Shown: one piece after another, positions 12,501-23,212 of the stretch
How the letters are laid out: every line of letters begins with the position of its first letter
Position numbering within the stretch: the first letter of the stretch is position 1
NCBI GenBank assembly: GCA_021234155.1
Contig: JAJEKV010000057.1
Span: 8,010,856 to 8,074,855 of the forward strand
Reading direction: 5' to 3'
DNA length: 64,000 nt
Origin: Isoetes taiwanensis
Lineage: Eukaryota > Streptophyta > Lycopodiopsida > Isoetales > Isoetaceae
The notes under the pieces: model-generated
The model's database searches: none
Told to the model about the DNA's origin: nothing
Seen by the model: only the letters and a program-made list of their open reading frames with translations
Program-made: the position numbers and the translations under genes

Positions 12501-13590
12501 TCATTGCTTAGTGCAAAGGGGAAGAGAATGGGGGATAAACCAAGGGATCAAAGGTTTGGAGTTTGTATTGAGTATTTTTCTTAGCCACCCTTTTGGGTAA
12601 TAAGATTATCCCTATCGAATGGTGGCTCTCGATGCGATGACAAATATAAAGCTGCGACTTCGTTTGAGCATCTTTGGAGTTATACCTCCTAAGGTCGAGT
12701 TTGGCGATGCAAAGTACATCTTGATGTCCCTCACCTTCAGCCCGGTTATTGTGCATGCTTCTCTACATCATGCATCATCATGAGAGCTGTGCATAAAGTG
12801 ATATTGCGTAGCTTCGGCATCTAGTTCTTTGAAGTTAGGCTGTCACAATTTTTCGTGCATGGATTTTGAGCGCAAATTGTTCATGTGCAAAATCGGCATC
12901 TAGAATAAATTTGGGAATATGTTGGTGCTTATGAACCATCGGCATAAAATTTGGACCACCACTACATGGTAGAGTTTGTCCTTGAATCTTAGTATGATGT
13001 AATTAGTGGCCTTGAAGCGCTTCGATGTTGGCGCCAAAAGTCTGAGAGCGGAAACACTATTGTAGGCGCGATGTGTTGGTGGAAATTCTGCGCACTTTTT
13101 GGGTGATGTTTGAATAGGCTCTGAATAAAGATAGGGATTGGTTGTAGGGGTTAAGTTGATTTATCCATCCTTGGCTTGTGATTTGTACCATATTCGTCAT
13201 GAATCTGAAGTGCCCCGATTAATGCACTCCTATTCAATGAACACTTGGTGGTAATGCGTTCTGCTTATGGAAGAGCTTCAAGTGTCCTTGCACAATACGT
13301 ATGTGGGTGGTTGCGACTCGCCGCCGACGTTGATATTGTGCAAAGTTCATCAGCGTTGTTTGGTGCTCTTCTTGTTGTTTCTATGGCAGCATTTGGGCTC
13401 CATTGCGTTGATATTGGAGTGCGTTTGGGTGCACTCGGCCAATCGTTTAGCCGATCTTTGATATTACGATTCTATAGCACATTGCAACTTTTCTTCTTTT
13501 GTAATTCTATAGCTGTTTCTCAATCGAACTTCCGTTCAGTCACGGTCTGCTGCGTTTTTCTGTCCCTCTCAGCGCCGGTATGAAGCCTTC
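9600..13590 (-). pseudogene. Helitron RepHel (rolling-circle replication initiator/helicase) relic
   Basis: Minus-strand frames line up in order with the plant Helitron-like N-terminal and Rep regions. FDPLVYPPF (12508-12756 frame) matches the family DPLxYPLLFP. GSPRAMEQNHRDSMAL (12097-12285 frame) matches the GxPRYMxQNYQDAM block. EQQDKIR and IVIKHMVHDS (11.76-11.87 kb) match regions flanking the HUH motif. The next block gives GPNPNAFLACK and then KVYKYIHKGYDR (11307-11495 frame), the near-diagnostic KYxYKYxYKGxDR. MEVIGNVMHGNSYHA (11107-11337 frame) matches the downstream ACWRxxGFxMH block. The HUH site itself (about 11881-11905) reads GLPRSHL instead of GLPHAHI, so the first His is lost. 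The helicase half (9.6-11.0 kb) is too degraded for me to find Walker motifs. Many frameshifts; no function is possible without repair or another copy. Confidence 0.8.
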
Positions 13591-13677
13591 TTTCTCGTTC
13601 CTCCGTCATTGCAAATTAGATGTCAAAATGATGTCGAGTTTCATGAGCATTTGTTCCTTCACAATTGTTTTATAGAA

Positions 13678-13795
13678 TGGAAAAGGCAAAGGTGTTGTTC
13701 CTTTTGCCTTTTAAGGGAAAAAGGCAAAAGGTGTTATTCCCCTTTGCCTTTTAAAGGGAAAAAGGCAAAGGTGTTGGGCCCTTTTGCCTTTCTTA
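13678..13795. repeat. tandem hairpin-forming repeat (aaaggcaaa / tttgccttt)
   Basis: Three tandem units of about 50-56 bp each contain AAAAGGCAAAGGTGTT followed by TTTTGCCTTTTAAGGG, so every unit can fold into a stem of about 9-10 bp. Decayed further copies occur near 13838-13870 and 13985-14045. The cluster lies between the RepHel relic and the HMGR fragment of the Helitron. Confidence 0.7.
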
Positions 13796-14049
13796 AGCAT
13801 AGCTAAAGGATTTGTTTTGAACTTCCTAGCTATTGGGGAAAGGGCAAAATGGTGTTTTCGGCCTTTTGTAAAGATTTTATACCGCCTTTACGTGCCACTT
13901 GGGTGCAAAGTCGTAGAGATTAGTTGTGTGTTCTTTAAAGAATCGTCTAAACCCTCAGCGTAGGGACCATCTACACCTGACTTAAAAAAGGTAAAGACAA
14001 AAGAGGTTGGCCTTTTTAAAGGCTGCTTTCTTTACGCCTTCTTGATGTA

Positions 14050-15330
14050 AAGCATTTAGAATTGTGGTTTGAGGGTTGTTCCGAGGTTTTTCACGTTTGA
14101 GGATAGAGTCATTGTTGTCATAATGTTTGTCATAGTGCTGCTTCGTTAATATCAGAAATGTATTGATGAGAGAGCATTAAACTATACAGCAATAAGAAGT
14201 TCACATGACAATGTAATCAAGATAGAATAATATTATGACAAACCAAGTATTTCCATGTGGTAAAAGGAAGCGAGGGTGATGCTTAAACATCAGGTGCCTT
14301 TACCTAATGTTCCAATAACAATTTATCAGCCTATAACTAATCTATTGCTTGCTAAAAAAGTGCTTTGAACTGGTAGTATCATACCACATTTGTAGGTTGA
14401 ACCCGATGCAAGCGATCAAGATGTAGCACCACCTATACATCAACACGAGACAGCACAATAAGAGATAAGAAACTTTTTGTACAAACCAAACCAAACCTCT
14501 GTAATTACCTCGGATAAAATTCTGAAGGGTAATCTTCGAACTCTTATCATAACCATGCAAGATGTACGCCAATGCATGAGTGTTCTGTAAACTGGCAGGA
14601 CAAAGCTCTTAAAAATTTACTGAAAACCAGTGGCACAATTAAAACTAAGATCATAATTACTTTTTGTACTCCGCAGTGTAACTAGCACAATAAGGATGAA
14701 AACTTTTGTACAACTGAAAGATTAAAGCGTTAGTTATAACTTCTCTACCATGGACGCAGGTTGACACTTGATCATTGCAGCATGTAATTCTCAATGTATA
14801 TTCGGTATCAAACAACAGCAATGGTTTATTCTTATATTCTGCTAGCAGCTTATTGTTTCAGAGGCAGAAGCTGCTTTGGCGTGCTGATAGGGCTTTAACC
14901 AATCAAACTGCAAAGATGGGGACGCAGCACATTCGATAATAAAACTCTGCTTATGCATGCGTGGAAGCCCACAGATATAGCAAGCTCTGGCTGTATAAAG
15001 AGATCTATAGTTATAAGCTCTGTCTTGAGCTTCTTACCTTATTTTAAAGTCAGAAGTAATATCTATGTTTCTGCTCACCCTCTTAGTTAATTGATTGCAA
15101 TGGAATATATTACTGTTATTATAGCTCTTAATTTAGCACAACACAACAAATTGAAATAACCAAAGGTCCTTGGCTACATTATTCATGTGCACGTCACTTA
15201 ACCTGGCGGTCAAAAGATTGCAGACATATATCCCAAAATCACGTTGAACCAATGTCCTTATCTGCTCCATGCATCACCTGTTTAAAATAAAATCAGGCAA
15301 TGCTACAAAAATGTCACAAAATTCAGAAAA
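14050..15330. other. Helitron interior without recognised coding sequence
   Basis: AT-rich sequence with short frames only (76 codons at 14342-14572 minus at best). It may be intron sequence carried with the captured gene, since it lies downstream of the HMGR exon in the gene's own orientation. I could not identify further HMGR exons in it. Confidence 0.35.
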
Positions 15331-16486
15331 CAATATTGGCCTGGTCTAGCGATAAGCCTACAAAATGATATACTCACCGTGTGTCCAGTTTGATCAACGA
15401 TTCTTAAAGAAAAATCATAAAATGAAAACTGCAGCCAATGGACAGCCATAAATAAAGAGAGCATTACTTGCCTTAGTTGGGGTGTTCATCTTTCATCTGA
15501 AGCTCACGAGATGGAGTTCCTGCAATGCAAATATAGAGAATAATGAGTACAGCTTACAAAGAATCTACTCCTCTAAATTTCAAATCATCTTCCAGATTAA
15601 GAAATGCATTTGTAAACTATACCTGTTTTGCGGATATGCTAGGGATATGCACAATGGTTCCATACTTTTTATATTACAGGGCGCCAAGACATACATCAAG
15701 GCAATGCATGAACCACAGAACCCTGCATGCCACAGGCGCCCTGTTTCAGGGCACCAACTATATGATGATGAAGCAACCGATTGCAAAATATATGTTTACC
15801 TGTTGAACACAGTAGAGATGATGATGGTATGAAAGTTGTTCTCATCTTCCAAGTAAAGAGCATAAGTTCTGCTGCGTTTTGCAGAAGGGAATTTCACTAC
15901 AGGGCTTGTAACAATGTTGGCCTGGTCTAGCGATAAACACAAAATGCGTAATATGCTCACACGTGTGTCAGTTTGATCAGCGATTCTTAAAGAAAAATCA
16001 TAAAATGAAAACTGCAGCCCAATGGACAGCCATAAATAAGAAAGGCATTGCCTTAGTTGGGGTGTTCATCTTTCATCTGAAGCTCACGGAATGGAGTTCC
16101 TGCAATGCAAAATAGAGAATAATGAGTACAGCTTACCTACCAAAGAATCTACTCCTCTAGAATTTCAAATCATCTTCCAGATTAAATGCATTTTTGTAAA
16201 GCTATACCTGTTTTGCGGATATGCTGGGATATGCACAATGGTTCTGCTTTTTATATTACAGGGCCGCAAGACATACATCAAGGCGGCGTATGAGCCACAG
16301 AACCCTGCATGCCACAGACGCCCTGTTTCAGGGCGCGAAAAACTATATGATGAAGCAACACGTGCAAAATATATGTTTCACCTGTTGAACACAGTAGAGA
16401 TGGTATGAAAGTTGTTCTCATCTTCAAAATAAAACATAAGTTCTGCTGCACGTTTTGCAGAGAATTTCACTACAGGGGCTTGTAGC
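15331..16486. repeat. tandem duplication, two ~575-580-bp copies (15331-15911 and 15912-16486)
   Basis: Both copies begin CAAT(A/G)TTGGCCTGGTCTAGCG and share long blocks: GATTCTTAAAGAAAAATCAT, AAATGAAAACTGCAGCC, TTGGGGTGTTCATCTTTCAT, GAATCTACTCCTCTA, CCTGTTTTGCGGATATGC, CCTGTTGAACACAGTAGAGA. Each copy includes the 3' end of the HMGR exon, its splice donor and following intron. The duplication therefore occurred after or during capture and truncated the second exon copy. Confidence 0.85.
15800..15905 (-). pseudogene. second, truncated copy of the HMGR exon 3' end
   Basis: Minus strand, starting near 15905 at the duplication breakpoint. It reads a PVVKF block followed in shifted frames by LEDENNFHT and STVFNR, ending at a clean splice donor CAG|GTAAAC (exon end 15800). 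It is the downstream product of the tandem duplication and keeps a better donor than the upstream copy. Confidence 0.6.
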
Positions 16487-16799
16487 ACCTCGGATTGAGA
16501 TATGGCCTTACCGCAGCCGATTTGTACTGGCCACAAAGGCAACCTTCTGTGGTAGCCATTGGAATCATAAACTCTATGCCATCAAGCTTTAATGGTCAAC
16601 AATACCAGCAGGAATTTGCACATGCCCAATAACCATTTCACAGCATTGCCCCAGCACGATGCATAATCAAATCCTGATAATCAGTGCTTTCCAGTGACCT
16701 GCCAGTCAACAACTCAGCCCTCTTCCCTCACACTGGCTGCTCTTACACAATCACCCAGTTCATGCTCTAAGGAATATGAAGGAATTTGATTTGTACCAA
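16382..16799 (-). pseudogene. captured HMG-CoA reductase exon fragment
   Basis: Read on the minus strand with a few frame changes, this gives in order PSYSLEHELGDCVRAASVR, LTGRSLES, GQCCEM, GHVQIPAGI, LDGIEFMIPMATTEGCL, then PVVKF..AKRAAEL, DENNFHT and STVFNR. These are consecutive conserved blocks of plant HMG-CoA reductase (E-M-P-x-G-Y-V-Q-I-P and TTEGCLVASTNRG region). The enzyme reduces HMG-CoA to mevalonate at the ER in the isoprenoid pathway. The exon is bordered by an acceptor-like TTGTGCAG (exon start 16799) and a donor CAG|GTGAAA (exon end 16382), so genomic intron-containing DNA was captured. The membrane anchor and C-terminal catalytic half were not found. Its orientation matches RepHel. 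Frameshifts make it a pseudogene. Confidence 0.75.
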
Positions 16800-17389
16800 C
16801 TGCACAAGGCTAGATCTTCGTCATATTTTCGCCCAATTTTTTCCCTTTGAGATGTTTGCACTCCATTTTGGGTCCTTTCTAGGTTGGCTATTTGTATCAT
16901 CCGCATAATTCAATAAACCATATGTGCTGGGAAACTTAAGCAGATATATGGACGATGCAATCCTGGGCAATAATCATCCTCCTTAGTCTGGAGATAAGGC
17001 TGCAATCTATGCAAAAAACCAGGGAGATAAATAAACGATACAGCGTCTGGGCAATAATGAATAGCATCTCTCCCAAGATTTACAATATGAAGCAGGGTAA
17101 GGATTTTGAATATTCTCCTCCATCTTTCATCTTAGAAGTAATAAAGCCAAGAAAATAGAAGAATGAAGAACTGTTGTAACCCCACGGGCAAAGGAAAGAG
17201 CATCAGATGCAAGGGCTTTGCTACCATTGCCATACAGACTGACATGGCTTTCTGGAGTTCAATTTAAGAGGGGCCATGGCTGAAGAGAAATGCAGGTAGG
17301 AAGGCAGGAAAAGAATTTGAAGGAGAAAAACAGAAGCGCCGGAATAGAAAGGAAGGGGTCAGGACGAATCCGACAAAGGATGCCAAGAA

Positions 17390-17500
17390 CAATCCCCCTC
17401 CTAAATGCTCAGCCCGGATCGTCGTCTTCGTCTTTGTTATCTACTCTTCGTCCTCCGGCGACTTGGGCACCGTGGCTGCCGGCGTGGCCGCCATAGCCAC
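17390..17500 (-). other. GC-rich first-exon-like segment in the Helitron
   Basis: On the minus strand an ATG near 17496 opens a short frame MAATPAATVPKSPEDEE before a stop, in a markedly GC-rich patch within AT-rich DNA. It looks like a captured first exon with CpG-type composition. It lies upstream of the HMGR exon in the same orientation, but the peptide does not look like a plant HMGR N-terminus, so it may come from a second gene. Identity unknown. Confidence 0.3.
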
Positions 17501-17752
17501 GAAAAATTGCCAGAACCTAATGCGTCAACCCTTTTTCTTTTTTTTTTGCTTTTTAAACCCCAGCTTCAAAAGGCTTTTTAACGTGACATCATCACCGTTG
17601 GATAGATTGAAATCGGACCTTGAATTTTAGGGTGCTTTTTTTAAACTAACTAAAAGGCTTTTAACGTGACATCATCTACTGCCAGTTGGATAGATTAATC
17701 AGGACCGTAATTTAGAGTTTCACTAACTACGCCAAAACATTATAATGTAAGA

Positions 17753-20700
17753 TTTTTTTACAAAATGTGAAGTATGACCCGGCTAATTTCATATAGGCAG
17801 CGCCTATATCTGTGAACTCGAGCCCTATCTACTAAGTCCTAAGAGGAAAAACCCTCTACTCGGGTTAGGGCGAGGTATCTTGAGGAGATGAGTAGAGGTT
17901 ACGCTCAGGATCGAAGGTGCGAAACCACCTCCATCAGATTGGTCTTGAATTGGGGATGTTCGATACATCCGGCACCCGACCCGTCCATCTGGATACGGTT
18001 TGTAGCGAAATGTTGAAGATCGAACAATTCATCTTCGTGATCCACTCGGCCGGTTAGTGGGCATTGGCCGATCTTACCGTTCAAGCCCGGTAATGACCAT
18101 CTTGGCGCCATAGGATGCAACCGTTTCTCGGTTAGTCTTATATAGCCAAGCGAGGAACTCCTTGTCGGCGATGAATGCAATCACTGCCGTCGCCAGCGTG
18201 TTTACCAATGCAAAGGTACATTTCTAAAATGAGAATGCATTTCTCGCCCAGCGTATACAGCGTAGTGCAGCCCGACACATTCACGCAATAATATCCGCCG
18301 AGTTACTTGACGTTAGATGCCATTCCTTCTTTCCAGCGGTCGAACATTAATGGGTGTCCTTTGCCGTCATCGTCCGATCTTTCTTTAAGCGTCTCATCCT
18401 CCGCGTTCATTGCCTGCTTCTCCCTTACGTTTTGGGACTTAGCCAAATTTTGCCTCTCATTACCCTTCTTAGCATCTTTTGATTTTTAGCACCATCAGCG
18501 GTTCGGTTGCGCCTCTTCATACCTCTTAGCCTCCAGGTTATGTACTAAAACAAACCTTTTCGTTCCTGGCCTTAAGTCCTCAGGTGCTTTCGACTTTCGT
18601 CTTAGCCTTTAGCATCCCTCTTCCGTTAGCACATCATTCCATGGTGCCCCAAGATTTTCTACACTTCAAACTCGCTCCCAAGGATCAGGCCCTTTTTGCA
18701 TCGTATCCTTCTTGGCCACTTCAGGTAGCAAGCCCTTGTTGGCCCAAATAAAGAAGTCATTGAAAACGACACCAGCTTCTGAAGATTCTCTCAAATGGAA
18801 CCAGGCTCCAAATCGATGATTCGCGGCAGTTCATCGCCAATATCGTTAACAGCCTTGGAGTTACACCAGCGTGATTGATGGCACCACTATTTAAGGTGGC
18901 TCAACATTTGTTGCAGGTATTTCATATTCCCTTACACACCTTGGTAGTATCGCCATTGCACTTCTCTAGGGATATCGATGTCCGCGAGTTTGGTGCACGC
19001 TTATCATGCCAGTAATCCATCGTCGACCAATATCACGACAAGCCTCCGAAACCTTTGTCAAATTTACGTGGCGAAAATTCCTTGGTATTCTATCAAGAAC
19101 ACCATATCAATAAAGCCTTTCTATAACTTTGGTCCTCCTTTGCTACACATTCCAAACACCACATAGATTTATTTGAAATGATGTTATGCGTCTTCTCGAA
19201 ATGGACGCCGAGTACCACTTCCATTTAAAGTTTACGTAGGGAGGAGCCACTTTCAAGCCCTCATCGTCACTACTTCCCTCAGAGCACCACCAAATTCTCA
19301 TAATTCACTCGAGCTCCCTTCCCATCGCTCCACCAAGTTGGCACTTCAAGTCTTCCCCGGTCATGTCCGCAGTCCACGCCCATGTCCTTTGTCTCCTCCT
19401 CTAAGCTACACCATCCACTTCGCACCATTTTCCCAAACATCCCAAACCGGGGCAGCGGCAAGCTCCACCACCACAACACTTCCGTGGGTTGTTGTATCGA
19501 TATCGTGAGGCTCACCTGGCTGCTCTCGAAATTACAAGAATCCCAAGAAGCTCTTATGGCCGGGGTTCTTAGCGGGCACTAGAAGCCTCGATGCGGTCCA
19601 CGGGACTTGGCTGAAACACGCAACTGCAGGATTGCGGCTTGGAGGCCAAACTTCAAGACAAGCATAGGCTCTCTTACGGGCTCATGCGGATCTCAAAAAG
19701 TACAAGCTCAAAGTCGGTAACTCATGAGATCAGCAGGGCTCGGCTCGGTCGGAAATTCAGACTTTATTGGGCACAACAAGTCAAAGCAGCTCTCACGAGG
19801 TACCAAAGGCGGATATTGCTAAACTCAATGCATTGTACTCACCAGGCGTGGCGAATTTCAGCACTCAAGTTCAAAATCTTCTGACGGGGCGGCTCAAAAT
19901 TAGCCTCCTTGTATTTCGGCTTTCTCGCGGTACTCTGACTCACCTCTCTTCAAGATGGAAACTACGGAGGTGAAGCAGAATCTTGGATAGCTGGCGAGGA
20001 GATTCTGCGATCTTAATCTCAATACACACAGAAATCTTCCTCAAAGGTCCATCCTTCACCGAGCTTGGTCGGAAGTGACCCGATCCTTTCTTTGCTCGAA
20101 AGGACAATCGAGATCGTGATCTCGAACAACAACTCGCGACAAGCTATTCCAATCTGTTGATGAGGCTCAAGCAAAACTTGGCGCCCATCTTGCAATTCTT
20201 CCTGAGATGCTACGGTGACTTCCAGTTCCCTCCTGCTATCATGGTTATGTGGTTGCTTTCGGCCACCTCTTCCCTTCGAAGTATGCGGTAGATGGCCAAT
20301 GGATATCGAAGCGTGCAGATTTTCTTGGTTGGCGAGAACTCTCCATTGAATAAAGGGTTGTCAGCGTGCCCTTGTCGTCTTTGATCTCATACAACTGTCT
20401 TAGATCGGACTTTATCACATTGAGTGGTTGACCCATGGCTTACATATTTCATGATTTCTATCTGGGTGATACGAGACACTTTGGAAATGGAGCCCGCGCC
20501 CGACTTTTTCGGGGTATTGCTTGTGCAATGGGTGCTTGAGGGATAACAATCCATATCTTGCGGATCACCGCTTTCGATTAAACTCATTTTGTCGGGGAAT
20601 TACATGCGAGGCTTGCCAATCATTTATCTCTACACGGCGAAGGCCGTACAACAAATCAAAGAAGTATCTAGGACATCAGGATCTTCCCTATGCACAAATC

Positions 20701-20840
20701 ATGTCGCGGCACCTGTTGGATTTTAATCCGGTTACAAGCTCGTTGGATAGCAAGGCGGTCCCCGCGGGATGGGATAGCCCTCACATCAACTCTCGACTCT
20801 GCTTCTCTTTGGGATGGGTTGGTGTTAATGGGGCCGGGGA
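17753..20840 (+). other. 3' internal region of the LTR element, coding remnants of unknown product
   Basis: Composition resembles the gag-pol side of the element. Many plus-strand frames of 60-107 codons overlap with no continuity. Around 20090-20210 adjacent frames give acidic/basic repeats suggestive of a coiled coil (RKDNRDRDLEQQLATS and similar). Some plant gypsy lineages carry extra coding sequence downstream of integrase, and this could be such a region or a captured gene. No domain was recognised. Confidence 0.35.
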
Positions 20841-21610
20841 GTAAATTTTAGCGGCCCTAAATGTTTTCTATTCAAATTAAAAGGTTAGCTAAATCACGAA
20901 AACAAAAGTTCTTAGATTTACTTGGCGAAATTTGATAAAATAAAATGCCCAATTATCTTCCCAGCAACAAAATGTAAAATTTATATATGACATAAAATTA
21001 CGATGTTGGCCGAATTTTCTTGGTCCCCGACTAAAGTGCAACTATTTAACTTCAAACTTTGAGCGATTGGTATGGACATTGATTCAATATGCTTCTTTAC
21101 AAAGCGATAACAAAGTTGTTCAAAGTACAATTCATAAAGGAACAAACAATGTCGTTTGAAGGAACATGCATGTTTACGTTGGGGTCAAATGCATCCAAAT
21201 GGTGAATTTGGTGATAAAGCCTTTAAGGGTCAACAATTGCAAGAAGAGCACTACTATTTAAAGCTTAAAATGCACATCATGTAACATTCGTACTTAGCAT
21301 TTAGCTTAAACAACTTATAGATACAAATTCAAAGAATATGATTGGGGTAGCTATTGGCAATTCCTAAATGAAAAGAGGTCCTAAATAGAATTTGGCGTGG
21401 CTATTTGAATTGATCGAGTTCTTCTAATCAACTTTAGAAGGCGATTCGGTACACCATGCAACAAACAATCGACTAAACTCGTTAGAATTTACCTTACAGG
21501 TGGCTAAATTATGCTTTCTAAAATTGCCTTTAAACTTTAGCCATGAAATTTGACTAAAAGGTAAAAATGTCATTTAGAATTTTAACCACTCTTTATTACT
21601 GCAGTGTCGG
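20841..21610. other. AT-rich non-coding block inside the LTR element
   Basis: Strongly AT-rich and free of frames over 60 codons, in contrast to the GC-richer sequence on both sides. The abrupt composition change suggests a separate small insertion (MITE-like). I could not prove terminal inverted repeats or a target duplication. Confidence 0.3.
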
Positions 21611-22320
21611 GCACTTGATCCGGATCTTGTCGATCAATTGAGGAGACAGCAGCTCGGTAATGCATACGGGCTGGCTTCCTTCTCCCTATGCTGCATTACC
21701 TCCACTTTGAGTTACTGACCGATTAAAGCCTTCCTTTTGGACCAAAGGTCATGGATGGTCATCGCGGTGGACACCACCTCGGTCTGTGGTCCGGTGGGAT
21801 CCGTTTTGTTCGCCCGGCTCATTGGGAAGAAGGTGCCACTCTGGACAACACCACCAATTGGATCACATTGCTAATAAGCGTGGTTGGCAGCGACATAGCG
21901 GATCATCTTCATGGTCTCAACACCTTCTTGCAAATGCACCACCTCACGATCCCTTCCGGAGTCATCTTCAGCGAGTTTTCTGGCGCCCTCAAATGCATTT
22001 CTTTGAGCTCGCCATCGTGACGTCCATTTTGCAATCCAAATGCCGGTGATGATTGCAGCGGCCTTGATTTGTCTCCTCATGGAATGTCGTTACGTTCTTC
22101 GGGGCGCCCGCGGCCTTACGGAAGGCATAGTAGCAGCTCTGCGCTTTCTTATTGATCGATCACGCCCTTGGACAAAACACACCTCAAGCTCTTCAATCGC
22201 CAAAGATCTCATCGGTGATACCATAATGGTGCCGTCTCACTTTCAGTGAGGATCGCTTTCGAACGGATGGCTTCAGCCCTCCGGCAGCTTCCTCCTTTTC
22301 TTCACTCACGAGGTATGCGT
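21611..22320 (+). other. 3'-most internal segment of the LTR element
   Basis: Plus-strand frames of 89 (21751-22020), 87 and 69 codons overlap without a recognisable motif. It ends just before the polypurine tract. Confidence 0.3.
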
Positions 22321-22334
22321 TTTGGTGGGGGGAG
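22321..22334 (+). promoter_or_regulatory. polypurine tract preceding the 3' LTR
   Basis: TTTGGTGGGGGGAG directly abuts the 3' LTR start. Such G-rich purine tracts prime plus-strand synthesis in LTR retroelements, and the position supports the LTR boundary. Confidence 0.65.
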
Positions 22335-22895
22335 TATTAGTCTATTATCTGAGTAAAGGACTATTCATCATCTGACAGACCGAGTCAAGCTCAAAGGATC
22401 CTCGATCAACCACTTGGTCCGGACATCCAAGGCTCCTGAAGACCAGCGGCGAACCAACATGATCAAAGCCTTTGGTACATCAACAAAGCGTAGCTCGGAC
22501 AAGTGGCTGACGCGTCCGCCATACGTCGGCGTCAGCGATGATTCTAAGAGCATGAGAGGCACATAACATTCCTACGCAAATCGAGGCCTCCTTCGAGAAT
22601 TAAATGCCGAGAGATCGGTCGAGGTAATGCATATTGGAACTGAGCCATTTGTACTATATGAGTAGAGTTAGCACATAAAGTTTTAGATGAGTTTGAGTCT
22701 TGTCTCCTTGGTTTCTCTATTCGCGAGAGCTCATGTATTTTCATCATTGATATCAAGGAAGCTTATCATCTTTCTCTCATTGGATTTACGTTTTCTTCTT
22801 TCTTCTCTTCGATAAATCCAGCGTGACATAGTCCCAGGACTCTCACGAGTAGATCCGCGGGTCCTCACGGTATCTTCAGCGAATGATCCCAAACA
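22335..22895 (+). repeat. 3' LTR
   Basis: It starts TATTAG (TGTTAG in the 5' LTR) and ends CCCAAACA, followed by the AATCA duplication. It is 561 bp against 495 bp for the 5' copy. Shared blocks are collinear from start to end. The loss of the TG dinucleotide is a later mutation. Confidence 0.8.
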
Positions 22896-23135
22896 AATCA
22901 TACTTAGAAATGAATTATAGGGGTTTCTGACAATCAATCAAACCTTAGGCGTTATCGTTGCTCGATCAAATATAGTTGTGGTACAACTTCACAATTCACG
23001 TTAATCAATCCAAACCTTAGAAGCGTTATCATTGCTTTCGATCAAACTATAGTTGTGGTACAACTTCCGATTATGTACTTCACCGAGTTATGTCCTTGGC
23101 AAGTTCATGAAGTGTCGGCACGCCAACAAAACAAC

Positions 23136-23212
23136 CGACCAAGATGGGACTCGAACCCATAGTCTCTCCGCTCGGTGGCCTTATGGCGACTTGTCCATTA
23201 GGCCACATAGTC
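23136..23212 (-). pseudogene. tRNA-Arg-like pseudogene (array copy 1)
   Basis: It keeps the T arm (GGGTTCGAGTCCCAT) and the D-arm end (TGGCCTAATGGACAAG) of the array tRNA. The anticodon arm is scrambled by insertions (about 77 nt in all instead of 73), so no proper anticodon stem forms. Confidence 0.6.

Larger units (their letters stand above)
8986..17752 (-). mobile_element. 8.77-kb Helitron encoding a RepHel relic, with captured HMG-CoA reductase sequence
   Basis: Both ends are visible on the minus strand. The 5' end at 17752 reads TCTTACATTATAATG and is preceded by A. The 3' end at 8986 is ...GGGCACCATTACTAG followed by T, about 10 nt after a partly decayed hairpin whose consensus in sister elements is GCCCAGC-AAC-GCTGGGC. 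TC...CTRR ends and insertion between A and T are the Helitron hallmark. About 40-170 nt inside the 5' end, two copies of a CGGTCC...GATGATGTCACG-type block match the same region of the Helitrons starting at 24658 and 58376. In element order: 5' end, GC-rich exon-like segment, HMGR fragment with duplication, hairpin-repeat cluster, RepHel, 3' end. It lies inside the LTR element just past its integrase, so it arrived later. Confidence 0.8.
2677..22895 (+). mobile_element. ~20.2-kb Ty3/gypsy-type LTR retrotransposon, degraded, with a nested Helitron
   Basis: The element is bounded by two related LTRs (2677-3171 and 22335-22895) that start TG/TA and end CCCAAACA, with a 5-bp target duplication AATCA. 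The internal order is a gag/protease-like region, reverse transcriptase (~6.6-6.9 kb), RNase H (~7.2-7.55 kb), then integrase (~8.0-8.94 kb). Integrase after RT/RNase H is the Ty3/gypsy order. A minus-strand Helitron (8986-17752) is inserted just after the integrase end and accounts for 8.77 kb. That leaves a retroelement of about 11.45 kb with a long 3' internal region (17753-22334). Every frame is broken, and the two LTRs differ by many substitutions and indels, so the element is old or poorly sequenced. The primer-binding site could not be identified after 3171. Confidence 0.8.

Noticed and set aside
13609-13806. 65-codon plus frame rich in Lys, Phe and Cys
   Set aside because: It is the translation of the hairpin repeat cluster.
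15912-16110. Short minus pieces (TPSRELQMKDEH, FSLRIVDQTGHT) considered as SUMO/ubiquitin-like exons
   Set aside because: The order is inverted for SUMO and the matches are too short. They may be intron sequence of the HMGR fragment.
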